A DNA stretch of 64,000 nucleotides from Anaeramoeba ignava (taxonomy: Eukaryota > Metamonada > Anaeramoebidae), in contig JAPDFW010000086.1 of assembly GCA_028826165.1 (NCBI GenBank), positions 62,001 through 126,000 of the forward strand, written 5' to 3'. Positions 20,103 through 35,637 of the stretch are shown here, piece by piece. Made by a program: the position numbers and the translations under genes. The first letter of the stretch is position 1. Each line of letters begins with the position of its first letter. The notes beneath the pieces were generated by a model. That model was given only the letters and a program-made list of their open reading frames with translations, was not told the origin of the DNA and did not search any database.

Positions 20103-22006
20103 ATGAGAGAAATTGTTCATTTACAAGTTGGTCAATGTGGAAATCAAATTGGAACAAGATTTTGGGAAGATGTTTGTGGAGAACATGGTATTTCACATAG
20201 TGGAATTTATGAAGGAGATAATGAATTACAACTTGAGAGAGTAAATGTTTACTTTAATGAAGCAACTGGTGGTAATTATTTTTATTTTTCAAATCAATTT
20301 AATAAAACAAAACTCAAAAATTTGAGAAAAATTAAATTAAAATTAAAATTAAAATTAAAATTCATTTTGAAATTAAAATTAAAATTAAAATTAAAATTAA
20401 AATTAAAATTAAATTTAAAATTAAAATTAAAATTCAAAATTAAAATTAAAATTAAAATTAAAATTTAAAATTAAAAATAAAATTAAAATTAATATTGAAA
20501 TTAAAATTAAAATTCATTTTGAAATTTAAATTTAAACAGGAAAATATGTACCACGTTCAATCTTAGTTGATTTAGAAAGTGGAACAATGGATAACATTCG
20601 TTCAGGCAAATTAAAAACACTTTTCAAACCCAACAATTTTGTATATGGAACTACAGGAGCAGGAAACAATTGGGCAAAAGGACATTACACAGAAGGAGCA
20701 GAAATCAGCGAAAGCGTATTGGAAGTTTTAAGAAAAGAAGCTGAAAATTGTGAGTGCCTTCAAGGATTTCAGGTTACTCATTCTCTTGGTGGTGGAACTG
20801 GATCTGGATTGGGAACACTTCTTCTCTCTCGAATTAGAGAGGAATTTCCTGATAGAATGATTGCAACATTTTCAGTTGTGCCTTCTCCTAAAGTTTCTGA
20901 TACTGTTGTTGAACCTTATAATGCAACTCTTTCTGTTCATCAATTACTTGAAAATACTGATGAAGTTATGTGTATTGATAATGAGGCTCTTTATGAAATT
21001 TGTACAAAAACATTGAAACTTCCAAATCCTACTTATCCTGATTTAAATCATTTGGTTTCTTTTGGTATGAGTGGAATTACTTCTTGCTTAAGATTTCCAG
21101 GTAATTAATAAAAATAAAAATATTTTCAAAAACATGAAATTAAAAATAAATAAAATATTTTCAAAAACATGAAATTAAATAAAAATAAATAAAATATTTT
21201 CAAAAACATGAAATTTAATTAAAATATAAATAAAAATGAATTTAATTTAAATATTAAATAAATATTATAAATATATTTGTAAAATAGGTCAACTTAATTC
21301 TGATCTTAGAAAACTTGCAGTAAATCTTGTTCCATTCCCAAGACTTCACTTCTTCTTAATTGGAGTAGCACCACTAACAAGCATGAATTCACAAAATTAT
21401 ACAGCAGTATCAGTTGCTGAATTAGCACAACAAATGTTTTCACCTAAAAACATGATGGCAGCAGCAGACCCATCAATTGGTAAATACTTAACAGCATCTG
21501 CCATGTTCAGGGGAAGAATCCCAACAAAAGAAGTTGACGACAACATGCTTAATTTATTGAATAAATATCAAACCCAATTTATCGAATGGATTCCAAATAA
21601 TATCAAAAGCACTATTTGCGATATTCCTCCAAAAGGTCAAAAAATGAGTGTTACTTTCATTGGAAATTCAACTTCGATTCAAGAATTATTCAAAAGAGTC
21701 GGATCACAATTTAATAAAATGTTCAGAAGAAGAGCTTTTATTCATTGGTATCTTAATGAAGGAATGGATGAAATGGAATTTACTGAAGCCAAAAACAATA
21801 TGAATGATTTAGTCACTGAATATCAACAATATCAAGAAGCAAAATTGGAAGATGTGTTTGGTTATGAAGATGATGACACAATGCCAGAAACAAGAGGTGA
21901 AGATGAAGATGAAGATGATGATGATGATGCTCAAGTTTCTGTTGATTCTGGTCAAGATGATGGTGATGGTGATGGTGATGATGATGATGGTGAAGATGAT
22001 GATTAA
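20103..22006 (+). CDS. TUBB: divergent beta-tubulin with long acidic tail
   Basis: Exons 20103-20271, 20540-21100 and 21288-22006 give exactly 483 codons (482 aa; usual length about 445). Beta-tubulin landmarks are present: the MREI start used in mRNA autoregulation, GQCGNQIG, the T-loop signature [32 protein letters not shown], and [15 protein letters not shown]. Changes from the usual sequence include [12 protein letters not shown] for [20 protein letters not shown] for TCCLRFPG, and ADPSIGKYL for CDPRHGRYL. The C-terminal tail is about 35 residues longer than usual and almost entirely Asp/Glu/Gly. It would be a large platform for microtubule-associated proteins or modification. The degree of change suggests a specialised isotype. 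It sits between two ankyrin-BTB blocks. Confidence 0.95.
20272..20539. repeat. AAAATT repeat filling tubulin intron 1
   Basis: After about 60 nt of mixed sequence following the donor, the intron is a (AAAATT)n array with a few TTTGAAATT interruptions, up to TTTAAACAG at 20539. Confidence 0.75.
21101..21287. repeat. long-unit repeat in tubulin intron 2
   Basis: Three tandem copies of a roughly 40-nt unit containing AAATATTTTCAAAAACATGA fill the first half of the intron (about 21117-21215). A degenerate A/T stretch leads to the AAATAG acceptor. The unit also resembles the ATAAACATGA repeats in the Ras tail. Confidence 0.6.
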
Positions 22007-22265
22007 ATTGTTCTTTTCAAAAAATAATAATAATAATAATATTATCAAATTTAAATTTCAAATTTCAAAATCCCAAATCGAGAAAAAATCCTTTTTTGAA
22101 GAAAACAAAAAAAGAAAAACAAATGAAAAAAAATGTTTCTTTGTTTCTTTCTTTTCTTTTCTTTTCTTTTCTTTTCTTTTCTTTTCCTTTTTTTTTGATT
22201 CATTTCATTTCAATTACAAATTTTCTTCAAAAAAAAAAATCAATTAAAAAATCAATTTTTTAAAT

Positions 22266-24872
22266 TTAAATTTTTAATTCTTTTAAAAATAAATCAATTA
22301 TTGAATTTTGATTTAATTGATAATAATCTTTTAAATCAAAATATTCTTCTAAAATAATTTCTTTTTCTTTTTTAATATTTTTTGAAAATTTATCATGATA
22401 AATAAAATAGATTAATTCTTGAATTGTTTGAAATGATTTTCCTGAATAATCATGAACTTGGTTTGATGAATCTTGAACATTTAATTGAAACATTCCTTTA
22501 AATAATTCACTTCTTATTATTAATATTAATTTATGAACTTTAATTTCTTTTTCTTTATCAAAAATTATTTTAAAATCTTTTGTTTCATTTTCTTTATATA
22601 ATTTGGATAAATCTTTTATTATTCCTTTTCTTCCTTTTTTTATTTCAATCCAATTTGAATCAATTCCAATTTCTTTAAATAATGTTAAAATAATTTCGTT
22701 TTCTTTTTGAAATAAATTATTGAATTTTTGAATTTTTTGATTAAAATAGTTTTTGTTTTTGTTTTGTTTATATTGATTAGAATAATCAAATAAATTATGA
22801 AATAATTTAACATAATTATCAAAATTAGTAAATCCAGTATAAAGGAAATTTAAAGCAATTTGAACATCTTCTTTTGATTTTTGAGAACAAATATCAATAA
22901 ATTTTTGTAAAATTGTTTCATTATTATCAAATCTTAATAAAAGAAATTGTTTATGAACTTGAAATTTGAAAGAATCATTTGATTGAATTTGAAAATTTGA
23001 TAAATTTTCATTTGATTTTAATAAATTATTTAAATCATCATTAATTGAATAAATTTGATTAAATATTTCAATAATTTCTGAAGTAATCGGAGAATCTAAT
23101 TCTAAATCAAGAATATTTGCATCATTCATTAATAAATATTTAATTAATTTTAAATTTCCTCTCTCGATTGCAAAATATAAAGGAGTTTTATTATATTTTG
23201 TGCTTATATTAACATTAGCACCTTTTTTAATTAAATATTTAGCAATTTCAAATGAATTTTTTTGATCTTGATATTTACAAATTAAATATAAAGGAGTTTC
23301 ATTTTGATTATTTTTGGAATTGATATCAGCTCCTTTTTCAATTAAATACTTGATAATTTCAAATGAATAATTTTGTTGAAATTTACAAGCTAGATGCAAA
23401 GGAGATTGACTTTCTGTGTTTCTTGAATTAACACTAGCACCTTTTTCAATTAAATATTTGATAATTTCAAATTCATAAATTTGTTGATATTGGTTTGTTA
23501 GATAATATTGAAATGAAGAATGCAAAGGAGTTTCATTCAATGAATTTTTGGAATTGATATCAGCACCTTTTTCAATTAAATATTTAACAATTTGGAATGA
23601 ATGTTCATTTTGTTGATATTGACAAATCAAATGTAAAGGAGTTTCATTTTTTTTATTTTTTGAATTAACATAAGCATCTTTTTCAATTAAATATTTGATA
23701 ATTTCAAATGATCTTTGGCTTTTGTATTTGCAAAAGGAATGTAAAAGTGTTTCGTTTTCAGTATTTTCAATATCAACATAAGTACCTTTCTCGATTGAAT
23801 ATTTGATAATATTAAACATATTTTGATTATTTTTTTGATATCGGAAAATTAAATGTAAATGTGATTGGTTTGATTTTGTTTTTGAATTAATATCAGCTCC
23901 TTTTGAAATTAAATATTTGATAATTTCTAATAATTTTTCATTTTTTTGATATTGACAAATATAATGTAAAGGAGTTTCATTTAATTTTGTTAATGAATTA
24001 ATATCTGCTTTGTTTTCAATAAAATATTTGATAATTCTCAATATATTTTCATTTTTTCCTTGAAATTTGCAAATCAAATGCAATGGAGTTTCATTTCTAT
24101 AATTTTTTGAATTAATGTCAGCTTTGTTTTCAATGAATAATTGGATAATTCTAAAGAATATTTGTTTTTTTCGATTTTTTCTAAATTGTAATCTAGAAAT
24201 ATAATGTAAAAGTGTTTCATTTTCTTTGTTTTTGGAATTAATATCAGCACCTTTTGAAATTAAATATTTGATTATTTCAAGTGTGTTTTCTTGATGAAAT
24301 CTGCAAGAATAAAATAATGGAGTTTTATTTTGGTTATTTTTTGAATTGATATCAGCTCTGTTTTTAATTAAATATTTGATAATTTCGATTGAATGTTTGT
24401 TTCTATTTCTACAACAATAATGTAATGATGTTTCATCTTTATTATTTTTTGAATTAATATCAGCACCTTTTGAAATTAAATATTTGATTATTTCAAGTGT
24501 ATTTTCTTGTTGATATTTACAAGAATAATGTAAAGGTTTTTCATTATAAATATTTTTTGAATTAATATCAGCTCCGTTTTTAATTAAACATTTAATAATT
24601 CTGATTGAATTTTTTTGACAAGCATAATGTAAAGGAGTTTCATTTATTGAATTTAATGAATTAATATCAGCTTCTTTTGAAATTAGATATTTAATAATTT
24701 CAATTGAATTTTGATGGTTTTGTTGATATCTACAAATTAAATGTAATGGTGTTTCATTTATTGAATTTATTGAATTAATATTAGCTCCTTTTAAAATTAA
24801 ATTTTCAATTTCTTTAAATGTTCCATTTTCACATTTAGAAATTAATTCTTTATTTAATTCTGTTTGTTTCAT
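22266..24872 (-). CDS. ankyrin-repeat protein with two BTB domains, intact, largest copy
   Basis: Single exon, 868 aa, same architecture as the gene at 17809 but with about 16-17 ankyrin repeats. The first BTB begins near residue 620 (NLSNFQIQSND) and the second near residue 765 (KDFKIIFDKEKEIKVHK). Its first 40 residues are almost identical to those of the 17809 copy (MKQTELNKELISKC), and the BTB parts are nearly identical at DNA level, while the ankyrin repeats differ in order and sequence. Convergent with beta-tubulin, 259 bp apart. Its ATG lies 55 bp downstream of the stop of the next family member. Confidence 0.85.
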   Translation of the reverse strand: MKQTELNKELISKCENGTFKEIENLILKGANINSINSINETPLHLICRYQQNHQNSIEIIKYLISKEADINSLNSINETPLHYACQKNSIRIIKCLIKNGADINSKNIYNEKPLHYSCKYQQENTLEIIKYLISKGADINSKNNKDETSLHYCCRNRNKHSIEIIKYLIKNRADINSKNNQNKTPLFYSCRFHQENTLEIIKYLISKGADINSKNKENETLLHYISRLQFRKNRKKQIFFRIIQLFIENKADINSKNYRNETPLHLICKFQGKNENILRIIKYFIENKADINSLTKLNETPLHYICQYQKNEKLLEIIKYLISKGADINSKTKSNQSHLHLIFRYQKNNQNMFNIIKYSIEKGTYVDIENTENETLLHSFCKYKSQRSFEIIKYLIEKDAYVNSKNKKNETPLHLICQYQQNEHSFQIVKYLIEKGADINSKNSLNETPLHSSFQYYLTNQYQQIYEFEIIKYLIEKGASVNSRNTESQSPLHLACKFQQNYSFEIIKYLIEKGADINSKNNQNETPLYLICKYQDQKNSFEIAKYLIKKGANVNISTKYNKTPLYFAIERGNLKLIKYLLMNDANILDLELDSPITSEIIEIFNQIYSINDDLNNLLKSNENLSNFQIQSNDSFKFQVHKQFLLLRFDNNETILQKFIDICSQKSKEDVQIALNFLYTGFTNFDNYVKLFHNLFDYSNQYKQNKNKNYFNQKIQKFNNLFQKENEIILTLFKEIGIDSNWIEIKKGRKGIIKDLSKLYKENETKDFKIIFDKEKEIKVHKLILIIRSELFKGMFQLNVQDSSNQVHDYSGKSFQTIQELIYFIYHDKFSKNIKKEKEIILEEYFDLKDYYQLNQNSIIDLFLKELKI

Positions 24873-24927
24873 TTTTTTATTTAATTATTTTTGAAAATGA
24901 AAAAATGAATTTTTTGGAAATTTAATT

Positions 24928-26959
24928 TTAATTTTCTTTTTTTTCTTTTAATAATAAATCAATTATTGAATTTTGATTTAATTGATAATAATCTTTTAAA
25001 TCAAAATATTCTTCTAAAATAATTTCTTTTTCTTTTTTAATATTTTTTGAAAATTTATCATGATAAATAAAATAAATGAATTGATGAATTGTTTGAAATG
25101 ATTTTCCTGAATAATCATGAACTTGATTTGATTTATCTTGAACATTTAAAAACATTCCTTTAAATAATTCACTTCTTATTATTAATATTAATTTATGAAC
25201 TTTAATTTCTTTTTCATTATCAAAAATTATTGTAAAGTCTTTTGTTTCATTTTCTTTATATAATTTTGATAAATCTTTTATTATTCCTTTTCTTCCTTTT
25301 TTTAATTCAATCCAATTTGAATCAATTCCAATTTCTTTAAATAATGTTAAAATAATTTCGTTTTCTTTTTGAAATATCCCAAACCCCTTTTCAATTTCTT
25401 TTTCAAATAAATTATTGATTTTATTATTTTCTTGATGATATGTGAACCATGTAACTATATCTTCTTGGAGATTATCTTCATTTTCTTGGAATTGATTGCA
25501 ATAGTCAAATAAATTATGAAAAATTTTCATAAAGTTATCAAAATCGATAAATCCAGTATAAAGGAAATTTAAAGCAATTTGAACATATTCTTTTGATTTT
25601 TGAGAACAAATATTAATAAATTTTTGTAAAATTGTTTCATTATTATCAAATCTTAATAAAAGAAATTGTTTTATGAACTTGAAATTTGAAAGAATCATTT
25701 GATTGGATTTGAAAATCTGATAAATTTTCATTTGATTTTAAAAACTTATTTAAATCATCATTAATTGAATAAATTTGATAAAATATTTCAATAATTTCTT
25801 TTTTCACTACATTCATAGGTAAATCAAAAATATTTGCACCATTCATTAACAAATATTTAATTAATTTTGTATTTCTTTTTTGTATTGCATAATGAAAAGG
25901 CGTTTCTTCGTTTTTATCTTTTGAATTAATATTAGATCCATTTTTAATGAAATATTTAGCAATTTGGAATGCTTTTTGTTTATTTTCTTGGAATTGACAA
26001 ACATAATGTAAAGGTGTTTTATTTTGGTGATTTTTTGAATTGATATCAGCTCCTTTTTCAATTAAATATTTTGTGATTTCGATTGCTATTTTTGGATTAT
26101 GGAAGTGGCAAATATAATATAAAGGAGTTTCATGATATTTATCCTTAGTGTTAACATCAGCACCTTTTTCAATTAAATATTTAATAATTTCAAGTGAATT
26201 CTTTTGAATTTGATTTTGATTTTGAATTTGATTTTGAATTTGATTTTGATTTTGATTTTGATTTTGGTTTTGATTTTGATTTTGATATTGATTTTGATTT
26301 TGGTTTTGATTTTGATTTTGATTTTGAATTTGATTTTGATTTTGATTTTTATTTTGATTTTTATTTTGATTTTGATTTTGATTTTGATTTTGATTTTGAT
26401 TTTGATTTTGATTTTGATTTTGATTTTGATTTTGATTTTGATTTTGATTTTGATTTTGATTTTGATTTTGATTTTGATTTTGATTTTGATTTTGATTTTG
26501 ATTTTGATTTTGATTTTGATTTTGATTTTGATTTTGATTTTGATTTTGATTTTGATTTTGATTTTGATTTTGATTTTGAATATAATATTTAAAAGCGAAA
26601 TTTAAAGCAGTTTCGTTAGATTTATCTTTTGAATTAATATCAGCACCTTTTTCAACTAAATATTTTGTAATTTCAAGTAAATTCTGATGTTTTTGAAATC
26701 TAAAAAGATAATGTAAAATTGATTGTTTATCAAAAATTGTTTTTGAATTAACATCAGCTCCATTTTCAATTAAATATTTTGTAATTTCAAATAAATTTTC
26801 TTCATTTTTTTTATATTTAAAAATTAAATGTAAAGGAGTTTCATTTAATGAATTTTTTGAATTAACATTAATTTCTTTTGGAATTAAATTTTGGATTTCT
26901 TTAATTGCTCCTTTTTTGCATTTTAAAATAAATTCTTGACTTATTTCTGTTTGTTTCAT
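24928..26959 (-). pseudogene. ankyrin-BTB gene with Gln/Asn insert and one frameshift
   Basis: Starts at 26959 (MKQTEISQEFILKC). Ankyrin repeats 1-3 are followed by about 125 residues of Gln-Asn repeats (26580-26205) placed inside the loop of an ankyrin repeat. More ankyrins then lead to the first BTB (FKFQVHK). Here a run of four T (25679-25682, A4 on the coding strand) replaces the three found in the intact copies, shifting the frame within the BTB. The remaining 240 or so residues, including the whole second BTB, are conserved in the shifted frame down to the stop at 24928. Removing one base gives 677 codons. The frame may be genuinely broken, or the extra A may be a sequencing error. Confidence 0.7.
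26205..26580. repeat. TTTTGA hexamer (coding Gln-Asn) inside an ankyrin domain
   Basis: Nearly perfect TTTTGA array, coding strand (AATCAA)n. It is the purest hexamer run in the window: 26361-26575 has no interruption. It lies between a conserved NETALNFAFKYY ankyrin half and a conserved SLEIIKYLIEKGAD half, so it expanded inside a repeat loop. Confidence 0.9.
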
Positions 26960-27056
26960 TTTTTTTATTTTTAATTCAAAATAAAAAAAAAAAAAAAAAA
27001 ATAAAAAAATAAAAATCGAAAATCATTTTTTTTATTTCATTTTTTTTTTTTAGTAA

Positions 27057-29927
<2,871 letters not shown>

Positions 29928-30008
29928 AAACATTTTTTTTATAACATTTTTTCATTTTTTTACATTTATTTTTTTTTTCATTTTTTCATTTTCAAAAATA
30001 ATTAAAAA

Positions 30009-31717
30009 ATGAATAAAAATGAAATTCAACAACTTAAATTAAATAGAAAATTAATTTTAGCTTGTCAAGAAAATTCAATTGAAAATGTTAAATTATTAAT
30101 TGAAAATGGTTCTAATATTCATTTTAAAGCTGCTAAAGGGAAAAATCCATTACATTTTGCTTGTCAAAATCAAAAACAAAATTCATTTGAAATTATTAAA
30201 TATTTAATTTCAAAAAAAGCTGATGTTAATGCCCAAACTAATAAAGGAGAAGAAACTCCTTTACATTTTGCAATTCAATTTCAAAAAAATAAAGAAAATT
30301 CATTTCAAATTATTAAATATTTAATTGAAAATGGTGCTGATGTAAATGTCAAAAATAAAAGAAAAGAAACTCCTTTACATTTTGCAATTCAATATCAAAG
30401 TCAAAATAAAGAAAATTCATTTGAAATTATTAAATATTTAATTGATAAAGGTTCAGATGTAAATGCCAAAAATATTACCAATAAAACACCTTTATATTTA
30501 TTATTCCAATATAAAAATGAAAATGCATTTGAAATTATCAAATATTGTGTTGAGAAATATCCAAATCTTAATTTTGAAAATGAAACACGAAAATTACTTG
30601 TTCCAGTTTGCAAATTTCAAAATCAAAATTCAATTAAAATTGTTAAATATTTAATTGAAAAAGGATTTGATATTAATGCTAAAATTGGTTTTTATGAAAC
30701 TCCTTTATATCTTGCTTTACAAAACAGAAATTTAAAATTAATTCAATTATTAATGATGAATGATGTAAATATTTATGATTTATCACAATTTGAAATTATA
30801 CAAGGAGTTCATGAAGTATTTCCTCAAATTTACTCAATTAATGATGATTTGAATAATTTATTAAAATCAAATGATAATTTTTCAGATTTTCAAATTCAAT
30901 CAAATGATTCTTTCAAATTTCAAGTTCATAAAACAATTTCTTTTATTAAGATTTGATAATGATGAAACAATTTTACAAAAATTTATTGATATTTGTTCTC
31001 AAAAATCAAAAGAATATGTTCAAATTGCTTTAAATTTCCTTTATACTGGATTTACTAATTTTGATGACTTAATGAACATTTTTCATATAATAACTGATCT
31101 CCAAGAAAAATTCAAAAAAAATAAACCTAATAAGAAAAATGATAAAGTTTTCTGGCATAGATATTATGTAAAATACAATGAAATAAATGATTTATTTCAA
31201 AAAGAAATTGAAAAATCCAAAAAAGAAAATGAAATTATTTTAACAATATTTAAAGAAATTGGAATTGGTTCAAAATTGGATTGAAATAAAAAAAGGAAGA
31301 AAAGGAATAATAAAAGATTTATCAAAATTATATAAAGAAAATGAAACAAAAGATTTTAAAATAATTTTTGATAATGAAAAAGAAATTAAAGTTCATAAAT
31401 TAATATTAATAATAAGAAGTGAATTATTTAAAGGAATGTTTCAATTAAATGTTGAAGATAAATCAAATCAAGTTCATGATTATTCAGGAAAATCATTTCA
31501 AACAATTTATCAATTAATCCATTTTATTTATCATGATAAATTTTCAAAAAATATTAAAAAAGAAAAAGAAATTATTTTAGAAGAATATTTTGATTTAAAA
31601 GATTATTATCAATTAAATCAAAATTCAATAATTGATTTATTTTTAAAAGAAAGAAAATTAAAATTAAATTTCCAAAAAATCATTTTTTCATTTTCAAAAA
31701 TAATTAAAAATGAATAA
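30009..31717 (+). pseudogene. ankyrin-BTB gene with two +1 frameshifts
   Basis: Starts MNKNEIQQLKLNRKL. Seven or so ankyrin repeats (LHFACQNQ.., FEIIKYLI..) run to the first BTB at about residue 295. A four-A run at 30930-30933 replaces three A of the intact copies, shifting frame after FKFQVHK. A second extra A in 31272-31275 shifts frame just before the WIEIKKGRKGI segment. Deleting both gives 569 codons with an otherwise complete second BTB. The normal end EEKEN-stop is altered, so the frame runs to 31717 and overlaps the start of the next gene by 8 nt. The next gene downstream is a near-identical duplicate. Confidence 0.7.
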
Positions 31718-33354
31718 AAATGAAATTCAACAAATTAAATTAAATAGAAAATTAATTTTAGCTTGTAAAAGAAATTCAATTGAAAATGTTAAATTATTAA
31801 TTGAAAATGGTTCTAATATTCATTTTAAAGCTGCTAAAGGGAAAAATCCATTACATTTTGCTTGTCAAAATCAAAAATCAAAATTCATTTGAAATTATTA
31901 AATATTTAATTTCAAAAAAAGCTGATGTTAATGCCCAAACAAATAAAGGAGAAGAAACTCCTTTACATTTTGCAATTCAATTTCAAAAAAATAAAGAAAA
32001 TTCATTTGAAATTATTAAATATTTAATTGAAAATGGTGCTGATGTAAATGTCAAAAATAAAAGAAAAGAAATTCCTTTACATTTTGCAATTCAATATCAA
32101 AGTCAAAATAAAGAAAATTCATTTGAAATTATTAAATATTTACTTGATAAAGGTTCAGATGTAAATGCCAAAAATATTACCAATAAAACACCTTTATATT
32201 TATTATTCCAATATAAAAATGAAAATGCATTTGAAATTATCAAATATTGTGTTGAGAAATATCCAAATCTTAATTTTGAAAATGAAACACGAAAATTACT
32301 TGTTCCAGTTTGCAAATTTCAAACTCAATTCAACTCAATTAAAATTGCTAAATATTTAATTGAAAAAGGATTTGATATTAATGCTAAAATTGGTTTTTAT
32401 GAAACTCCTTTATATCTTGCTTTACAAAACAGAAATTTAAAATTAATTCAATTATTAATGATGAATGATGTAAATATTTATGATTTATCGCCATTCAAAA
32501 TTACACAAGGAATTATTAAAAAATTTCCTAAAATTTACTCAATTAATGAAGATTTGAATAATTTATTAAAATCAAATGATAATTTTTCAGATTTTCAAAT
32601 TCAATCAAATGATTCTTTCAAATTTCAAGTTCATAAACAATTCCTTTTATTAAGATTTGATAATAATGAAACAATTTTACAAAAATTTATTGATATTTGT
32701 TCTCAAAAATCAAAAGAATATGTTCAAATTGCTTTAAATTTCCTTTATACTGGATTTACTGATTTTGATTATTTTATGAAAAAGTTTCATAATTTTGCTA
32801 ATTATCGAAAGCAACTGATTACCAATCAAAAAAATCTAGATTTAAATAAAATTTTATGGCCTGAATATCATCAAAAAAGTGAAGAAATCAAAAAGTTATT
32901 TACAAAAAATGATGAAAAATTCAAAGAAGAAAATGAAATGATTTTAACATTTTTCAAAGAAATTGGAATTGATTCAAATTGGATTGAAATAAAAAAAGGA
33001 AGAAAAGGAATAATAAAAGATTTATCAAAATTATATGAAGAAAATGAAACAAAAGACTTTACAATAATTTGTTCAAGAAAAAGAATTAAAGTTCATAAAT
33101 TAATATTAATAATAAGAAGTGAATTATTTAAAGGAATGTTTTTATTAAATGTTGAAGATAAATCAAATCAAGTTCATGATTATTCAGGAAAATCATTTGA
33201 AACAATTTATCAATTAATCCATTTTATTTATCATGATAAATTTGATAAATCAAAAAAAATAAGACAAGAAACAAAGAAAGAATATCTTGATTTAAAAGAT
33301 TATTATCAATTAAATCAAAATTCAATAATTAATTTAATTTTAAATAAAAATTAG
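31710..33354 (+). pseudogene. ankyrin-BTB gene, tandem duplicate, one +1 frameshift
   Basis: Nearly identical to the gene at 30009 over its ankyrin part, so the duplication is recent. A four-A run at 31880-31883 (three in the copy at 35638) breaks the frame after HFACQNQK at codon 57. From there 517 residues are open to 33354, with both BTB folds complete: the first reads FKFQVHKQFLLLRF without the lesion of its duplicate. The second BTB has a small change, ICSRKRIKVHK for IFDNEKEIKVHK, and the C-terminus is variant (SIINLILNKN). If the first frameshift is an assembly error this is a working 547-residue protein. Confidence 0.7.
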
Positions 33355-33410
33355 AGAGAAAAATTTCATTTTTTTCATTTTTTTCATTTTTCATTTTTCA
33401 TTTCAATAAA

Positions 33411-35582
33411 ATGAGTGAAAAAGATATAAATCAAGAATTCATTTCGAAATGTGAAAATGGAACAATTGAAGAAATTCAAAATTTAATTAATTTAAATGGA
33501 TCTAATATCAATTTAAAATCATTAACAACCCAAAGATCAATACATTTAATTTGTCAATTTCAAAATCAAGAAAATTCACTTGAAATTATTAAATATTTAG
33601 TTGAAAATGGGATTAATGCAAATTCAAAAAACAATAAAAGAGAAGCACCTTTACATTTAATTTGTCAATATCAAACCAAAAACGAATATTCAATTGAAAT
33701 CATGAAATATTTACTTTCAAAAGGAGCTGATATCAATTCAAAATGTTTTGGAAATCAAACACCTTTACATTATGCTTGTCAATATAATTCATTTGAAGTT
33801 ATCAAATATTTAATTGAAAATCAAGCTGATATTAATTAAAAACAGAAATAATGAAACTCCTTTGAATTTAATTCTAAAAACAAAAAAGATGAAACTGTTT
33901 TGCATTTGATTTGTCAGTATCATTTCCAAAATGAACAAGAGAAAGAGAAAGAAAAATCATTTGAAATTTTCAAATATTTGATTGAAAAAGAAGCTGATAT
34001 TAATGCAAAAAACAAAGAAAATGAAACTCCTTTACATTTGATTTGCGAATATCAACAAAAAAAAGAAAATCTTTTTGAAGTTATCAAATATTTAATTGAA
34101 AAAGAAGCTGATATTAATGCAAAAAACAAAGAAAATGAAACTCCTTTACATTTGATTTGCGAATTTCAAAACAAAGAAAATGCACTTGAAGTTATTAAAT
34201 ATTTAATTGGTAAAGGAGCTGATGTAAATGCAAAAAATGATAAAAATGAAACTCCTTTGCATTATGCCTTGAAATATTACTTCCAGTATCTATACTTAAA
34301 AGAAAATGCATTTGAAGTAATCAAATATTTAATTTTAAGAGGAGCTGATATTAATATTCCAAATAAAACTAATGAAACTCCTTTGCATTTAGTTTGCAAA
34401 TCTCAACAAAATCAACAAAATTCTCTTGAAATGGCAAAGTATTTAATTAAAATGGGTTCAAATGTTAATGCAAAAGCAGATCGAAATGAAACTCCCTTAC
34501 ATTATGTTTGTGAATTCCAAAAAAGTCAAGAAAATTCAATTAAAATTGCTAAAGCTTTAATTAAAAATGGTGCTAATGTTGATGCAGCAGCTAAAGGAAA
34601 TCGAATTGCTTTGTATTTTGCAATTCAAAAAGGGAATTTAAAATTAGTTGAATTATTATTGATGAATGATGCTGATCTTGTTGATTTAGCAACTGCTCCT
34701 AAGCTTACTCCAGAAATTAATGAAAATTCTTCTCAAATTTATTCAATTAATGAAGATTTGAATAATTTATTAAAATCAAATGAAAATTTTTCAGATTTTC
34801 AAATCCAATCAAATGATTCTTTCAAATTTCAAGTTCATAAAAAATTTCTTTTATTAAGATTTGATAATGATGAAAAAATTTTACAAAAATTTATTGATAT
34901 TTGTTCTCAAAAATCAAAAGAAGATGTTCAAATTGCTTTAAATTTCCTTTATACTGGATTTACTGATTTTGATTATTTTATTGAATCTTTCAATAATTTT
35001 ATTCGTTATTATAATGAACATCAAAAGATTACAAAAGCTGTTATTGAAAAAAAAATTAGTTATCCTCAACACAATCGAAGAGTTGTGATAAATAGTGAGT
35101 TATTCCAAAAAGAAAAATCCAAAAAAATTGAAAAATCCAAAAAAGAAAATGAAATGATTTTAACATTATTCAAAGAAATTGGAATTGATTCAAATTGGAT
35201 TGAAATAAAAAAAGGAAGAAAAGGAATAATAAAAGATTTATCCAAATTATATGAAGAAAATGAAACAAAAGATTTTAAAATAATTTTTGATAATGAAAAA
35301 GAAATTAAAGTTCATAAATTAATATTAATAATAAGAAGTGAATTATTTAAAGGAATGTTTTTAAATGTTCAAGATAAATCAAATCAAGTTCATGATTATT
35401 CAGGAAAATCATTTGAAACAATTCAAGAATTCATTTATTTTATTTATCATGATAAATTTTCAAAAAATATTAAAAAAGAAAAAGAAATTATTTTAGAAGA
35501 ATATTTTGATTTAAAAGATTATTATCAATTAAATCAAAATTCAATAATTGATTTATTTTTAAAAGAAGAAAAAGAAAATTAA
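33411..35582 (+). pseudogene. ankyrin-BTB gene interrupted by loss of part of a repeat
   Basis: Starts MSEKDINQEFISKC. Four ankyrin repeats end at a TAA (33837-33839) after NQADIN. The following 60 bp contain fragments of an ankyrin consensus in two different frames (NNETPL, then FNSKNKKDETVLHL), as if one repeat had been partly deleted. A clean frame resumes before 33900 and runs to 35582 with seven more repeats, the first BTB (FKFQVHKKFLLLRF) and the second BTB. Unlike the other copies, a single base does not restore the frame, so this one looks like a genuine break by recombination between repeats. Confidence 0.7.
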
Positions 35583-35637
35583 AATTAAATTTCTATTCAA
35601 AAAATTCATTTTTTCATTTTCAAAAATAAATAAAAAA

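Noticed and set aside
22010-22247. Short open frames over the tubulin C-terminus and 3' flank
   Set aside because: Overlap the acidic tail in other frames and then run through homopolymers and a TTTTC repeat; no independent support.
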